A DNA stretch of 64,000 bases from Apium graveolens (lineage: Eukaryota > Streptophyta > Magnoliopsida > Apiales > Apiaceae). The notes under the pieces were generated by a model that worked only from the letters and a program-made list of their open reading frames with translations, had not been told where the DNA came from and made no database searches. Within the stretch, counting starts at the first letter, position 1. Every line of letters starts with the position of its first letter. Positions 59,398 to 64,000 of the stretch are shown here, piece by piece. Both the position numbers and the translations under genes were made by a program. The stretch lies in assembly GCF_009905375.1 (NCBI RefSeq), contig NW_027418097.1, positions 1 to 64,000 of the forward strand, in the 5' to 3' direction.

Positions 59398-60766
59398 ATT
59401 TTGTTTAATGGTCTTGACAAGGATATGTTTGATAATGTGATAAATTGTTCAACTGCCAAAGAGGTTTGGGACACAGTTCAGCTGCTGTGTGAAGGTACAG
59501 AACAAGTAAAAGAGAACAAAATGCAGCTTCTCATTCAACAGTATGAGTAATTTCATTTTGAAGAGAATGAATCTTTAAATGACACATTCAATAGATTCCA
59601 AAAACTGTTGAATGGACTGAAGCTGTATGGTAGAGTGTACCAGGTGAAGGATTCAAATCTTAAATTTTTGAGATCCTTACCAAAGGAATGGAAACCCATG
59701 ACTGTTTCCTTAAGAAACTCTCAGGATTATAAGGACTTTACTCTTGAAAGATTATATGGAATCTTGAAGACTTATGAACTAGAGTTGGAACAGGATGAGG
59801 TATTGGAGAGGGGGAGAAAGAAAGGAGGTTCAGTTGCATTGGTAGCTGAAAATGAGAAAGAATGCAGAAAAGAAACTGTGAGATCTACATCAAGCTCCAA
59901 AGATGGTGTAAGAAATCCAGAATCAGACAAGGGTAAAGGGCAAGTTGCTGAAAATGAAGACAACTCCAGTCAAGATGACTCTGATGGTATTGATGAGCAT
60001 CTTGCATTTCTGTCCAGGAGATTTGCAAAGATGAAGTTCAGGAAAAACACTAGAGCCACTAAACCCTATAAGAACATGGTGGACAAATCCAAGTTCAAGT
60101 GTTTTAATTGTGGTATAAGTGGACACTTTGCAAGTGAGTGCAGAAAGCCAACCTCTGAAAAGAAGAAATTTGAACAAGTAGATTACAAAAAGAAATATTT
60201 TGATCTGCTCAAACAGAAGGAAAGGGCTTTCATTACTCAAGAAAAGGACTGGGCAGCTGATGGAGATGAAGAGGATGAAGATGTGGATTATGTCAACCTT
60301 GCTCTCATGGCTGATTCTGAAGAAAACGAAGTTAGTTCATCAAGCAATCAGGTAATCACTACTGATTTAACACAGCTTACTAAAGAAGAGTGCAATGATG
60401 CTTTCAATGACATGTCTACTGAATTGTATCATTTGCGTGTGTCTCTTAAATCTCTTGCTAAAGAAAATAGTAGGATCAAAGAGAACAATCTGTTTTTAAG
60501 CAATAGAAATACTGTGTTAGAAAATAAGTTGATTGACCTAGAGAAAACCAAATTGCATTGTATATCTGTTGAGAATGAACTAGCTGAATCTGTTAAGAAA
60601 GTAGAAATACTTTCCAATCAATTAGAGAAAGAGCAAGAGGTGATTAAAGCCTGGAAAACATCTAGGGATGTAAGTGCTCAAATTGCCAAAGTCCAAGGAA
60701 TTGAATCATTCTGTGAAACTGCCTGGGATAAAAATAAAAAGAAACTGGAATTAATTGATGGACTGT

Positions 60767-60831
60767 CAACGGATGTGGAATCAACGGATGATGAAAGTTA
60801 TCCGTTGAAGGAAGAAAAGGAACATCCGTTG
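60767..60831. repeat. CAACGGAT motifs inside gag
   Basis: Forward copies lie at 60767 and 60782, inverted copies (ATCCGTTG) at 60800 and 60824. They encode STDVESTDD and YPLK/HPLK in a poorly conserved linker between the coiled coil and the second zinc knuckle. Confidence 0.95.
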
Positions 60832-61555
60832 AAGGTTCCTCAATTAAAACAGGCAGATGTTTCTAAAAGAGAAAATCTAAAGAAACTCAACAAAAAGTTT
60901 GGTTCAACTTCAAAGAACTTTGTCAAAGAAGAAGCAAGCACATCCAAAGATGTCAGAAAGGTGAATGTAGGGCACATGACCTTAGAACAGTTAAACAATA
61001 GGCTCAAGATGGTTGAGGATAAAAAGGAATCCAAAAGGAAATCCAACAGAAATGGGAAGGTAGGAGTTAACAAACATAACAATTACACACCTGATAAGTA
61101 TGCTCCTAGAAAAAGCTGTGTGCATTGTAGTAGTGTTAATCATCTATCTGCTAATTGTAAATCTATTAAGAAATCTCCCATAACTGTACCCTCTTCCATG
61201 CCTAACATGTCTGTATCACCTCTACATGCTATGCCTGTTATGTCTCAACAAAATCCTTATGCACATTTTGCAAACATGCCATATTTTAACAATCCTTATC
61301 TTGCTGCATTCAGTATGCCTCAATTGCCATACAATATGCCAATGTGGAATAACATGTATGCACAATCCATGCCTAATAATTCTATAAATGTGCTGGATAA
61401 TGTTGTGACTAACCCTACACCTCAACCAACCACATCTAAGACCAAGGTTGACTCAAACTCACCTAAGTCTAAAGATGCAGGAGGAATGAAGTCTAGGAGA
61501 AAGGCTAACAAGAATGGACCCAAGGAAACTTGGGTACCAAAATCAAATTGATTGA

Positions 61556-64000
61556 TTTCATGGTGTGCAGGAAAATAGAAGAAATCTATGGTACTTGGAC
61601 AGTGGCTGTTCAAGACACATGACTGGAGATTTCTCCCTGCTCACAGAGTTTAAAGAGAGAGCTGGCCCCAGCATAACCTTTGGAGATGACAGCAAAGGGT
61701 TTACTATGGGATATGGCTTGATTTCAACAAGGAATGTCATCATTGAAGAAGTTGCATTAGTTGATGGTCTCAAGCACAACTTACTGAGTATCAGTCAACT
61801 ATGTGATAGAGGGAATACAGTTTCCTTCAATTCTGAAGCCTGTGTTGTCACTAGTAAGAAAGACAACAAAGTGGTTCTAACTGGAGTTAGAAAAGGAAAT
61901 GTGTACTTAGCTGACTTCAACTCTACAGATGCAGAATCTATTACTTGTCTCTTCAGCAAAGCAAGTTCAGTTGAGAGTTGGCTATGGCACAAGAAGCTAT
62001 CCCATTTGAATTTCAAGACAATGAATGATCTAGTCAAAAAGGACTTAGTAAGAGGAATTCCTCTTGTTGAATTCTCAAGGGATGGTCTGTGTGATGCTTG
62101 TCAGAAAGGCAAACAAAGGAAAGCATCATTTCAGAAGAAGCTTGAAACAACAATTGATGAACCATTACAGCTGCTACATATGGATTTGTTTGGACCAGTC
62201 AATGTATTGTCAATAGCAAGAAAAAGATATTGCTTAGTGATTGTAGATGATTTCTCAAAGTTCTCATGGGTCTGTTTTCTTGGATCAAAGGATGAAGCAA
62301 GTGAAATCATTATCAATCACATCAGGCAAGTCAATAATCATCCTGACTTGAAGGTAAGAAACATCAGGAGTGACAATGGAACTGAGTTCAAGAATTTGAC
62401 ATTAAGGCTGTTCTGTGAAGAAAATGGAATCATGCATGAGTTCTCAGCTCCAAGAACACCTCAGCAAAATGGGGTAGTTGAAAGAAAGAACAGATCTTTA
62501 ATTGAGGCTGCCAGAACAATGCTTGAAGAATCAAAGTTACCAACATATTTTTGGGCTGAAGCTGTTAATTGTGCCTGTTTCACTCAAAATATTTCTTTGA
62601 TCAATCAAGCTAAAGGCATGACTCCTTATCAGTTGTTCAAGAAAAGAAAACCAACTCTAAACTTTCTTCATGTCTTTGGATGTAAATGTTTTATACTGAG
62701 GAATCAATCTGACCATAAAGGGAAGTTTGATGCAAAGGCTGATGAAGGAATATTTGTTGGTTATTCAGCTGGAAAATCTTATAGGGTCTACAATCTAAGA
62801 ACCAACATTGTTATGGAATCTGTGCATGTTGTGTTTGATGATAAAAAGATTGATGGACTAACAGATGAGGAACATTATGAGAGACTCAAATTTGACAATA
62901 TTGAAATATATTGTGATGATAGTGAAGAAGAGATTGATGGAGACGACACTTCAAAAGGAATACAAAATTTGCTCCTGGATAATGCACAAAATTCAGCATC
63001 CGTTGAAAGACATTGTGCATCATCCGTTGAAGTACTTAATGAAGCATCCGTTGATCATAGCTCATCAACTGATAATCAATTTACATCATTAATTGATGGA
63101 ACTCCAAGTTCCCTGCAAAGGACCAACAACTCAGGGGGAGTTTCAACTAATCAAAACTCTATCTCACATCATGACAATACTGAGATCACCTCATCTAGAG
63201 CTCATCTTCCACCTCAAAGGAAATGGACCAAGAATCATCCCTTTGAACTGATCATTGGTGATGCATCATCTAAAGTGCAAACAAGAAGAGCTACTCAAGA
63301 TGAATGTCTGTATAGTAGTTTTCTATCTCAGGAGGAACCTAAGAAAGTGGAAGAAGCCTTATTGGATCCAGATTGGATATTAGCTATGCAGGAAGAGCTA
63401 AACCAATTTGAGAGAAACCAAGTTTGGAAGCTGGTACCCAAACCAAAGAACAAGAGTCCTATTGATACAAAATGGGTATTCAGAAATAAGATGGATGAAA
63501 ATGGCATTATCATAAGGAATAAAGCCAGATTGGTTGCTAAAGGCTATTCTCAGCAAGAGGGAATAGATTTTGATGAGACATATGCTCCTGTTGCAAGACT
63601 TGAAGCTATCAGAATCTTTCTAGCCTATGCAACCCATGCCAATTTCAAAGTCTATCAAATGGATGTCAAGAGTGCATTTCTAAATGGGAAATTAGAGGAA
63701 GAAGTCTATGTAAGTCAACCTCCAGGATTTGAAGATCCAAATTTTCCAGACTATGTGTATTATCTGTTGAAAGCACTCTATGGACTGAAGCAAGCACCTA
63801 GAGCCTGGTATGAAACATTATCAAAATTTCTTTTGGAGAATCACTTCACTAGAGGTACTGTTGATAAAACTCTCTTCTTTAGAAATGTTAATGGCTCTAG
63901 TATACTTGTTCAAATTTATGTAGATGACATAATATTTGGTTCTAAAGATAATAAACTTTGTAAAAAGTTTGCTAAGCTAATGCAAAGTAATTATGAAATG
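61556..64000 (+). CDS. Sirevirus-like copia pol (protease, integrase, RT), runs off window
   Basis: Open for 815 codons from after TGA at 61553 to the end of the window, in the +1 frame relative to gag. Domains: aspartic protease [13 protein letters not shown] (DSG at 61598-61606); GAG-pre-integrase finger (WHKKLSHLN ... [11 protein letters not shown]); integrase core with D at 62183, D at 62372 and E at 62480 (D-x62-D-x35-E), including [10 protein letters not shown] and [10 protein letters not shown]. The linker with VFGCKCF and [15 protein letters not shown] follows. RT starts WAMQEEL-like at 63388, has [10 protein letters not shown] and [11 protein letters not shown], and has the active site YVDDII (D-D at 63923-63928). 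RNase H would follow. The [10 protein letters not shown] and RVYNLRT blocks are typical of Sireviruses. It probably needs frameshifting, read-through or splicing from gag. Confidence 0.93.
62998..63053. repeat. Inverted CAACGGAT motifs in the integrase-RT linker of pol
   Basis: ATCCGTTG occurs at 62998, 63022 and 63046, exactly 24 bases apart, encoding ASVE, SSVE and ASVD. The spacing is in frame, in a low-complexity linker of pol. Confidence 0.95.

Larger units (their letters stand above)
59393..61551 (+). pseudogene. Sirevirus-like gag, remainder after the insertion
   Basis: It continues the gag frame of 45592-45852 (NILFNGLDKDMFDNVIN) to TGA at 61549. An in-frame TAA at 59548 follows QQYE, where an aromatic residue is expected. 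From the ATG at 59608 the frame is open for 647 codons. Domains: capsid (to about 59800), first CCHC zinc knuckle CFNCGISGHFASEC (60100-60141), a long coiled coil (about 60370-60690, e.g. LENKLIDLEKTKL), and a second CCHC knuckle CVHCSSVNHLSANC (61117-61158). A Met/Pro/Asn-rich tail ends in ETWVPKSN. The length (about 805 codons with the N-part) fits the long gag of Sireviruses. The TAA and the Tekay insertion disable it. Confidence 0.9.

Noticed and set aside
59772..63513. Minus-strand frames of 60-105 codons across 59772-63513
   Set aside because: They are antisense shadows of the Sirevirus gag and pol.

Overview
This window is plant nuclear DNA made almost entirely of nested LTR retrotransposons. 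I recognise no host gene, tRNA, rRNA or CRISPR array. The evidence for a flowering plant is the pairing of Ty3/gypsy chromoviruses (chromodomain at the integrase C-terminus) and Tat-type gypsy elements with Ty1/copia elements that include a Sirevirus-like one. Primer-binding sites match plant initiator tRNA-Met. Several LTRs exceed 4 kb, as is common in large plant genomes. I cannot name the species.

Layout. 1-4437: 3' part of a large gypsy LTR (plus orientation) carrying three tandem ~595 bp units, two with a clear TATA box. 4438-10363: old fragments: a ~750 bp LTR with its leader, a copia integrase/RT piece, and a Tat-type gypsy gag-protease-RT remnant (minus strand) with its 5' LTR. 10364-32260: a degraded copia element (PBS at 30237) whose 5' LTR is split by an 18.7 kb gypsy insertion (11310-29965, exact 5 bp target duplication TGTAG). 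That insertion has LTRs of about 4.1 kb and contains a 4842 bp internal tandem duplication, which gives it a third, partial LTR. 32261-39579: another degraded copia element (plus strand). 39580-44464: a gypsy element (minus strand; 2.46 kb LTR plus decayed pol) inserted in that copia's RNase H region. 44465-64000: a Sirevirus-like copia (plus strand, runs off the window) inserted in the gypsy pol. 45853-59392: a very young gypsy chromovirus of Tekay/Del type (minus strand), inserted inside the Sirevirus gag gene.

The right half is therefore a four-level nest: copia, then gypsy, then Sirevirus, then Tekay. The youngest element has an uninterrupted 1537-residue gag-pol, two LTRs of 4.04 kb differing at about seven positions plus one 6 bp indel by eye, and an extra small reading frame between PBS and gag. 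Its own proteins (gag, protease, RT, RNase H, integrase with chromodomain) would suffice for movement. The Sirevirus pol is open from protease to the end of the window, but its gag is split by the Tekay insertion and also has a nonsense codon.

The most interesting signal is the 8-mer CAACGGAT. It forms a phased array in the Sirevirus LTR, then reappears in both orientations inside gag and in the integrase-RT linker of pol, translated in three different ways, which suggests a nucleic-acid-level role. A second copia element shows an analogous short motif cluster. All statements rest on reading the sequence by eye; no alignment or database search was run.
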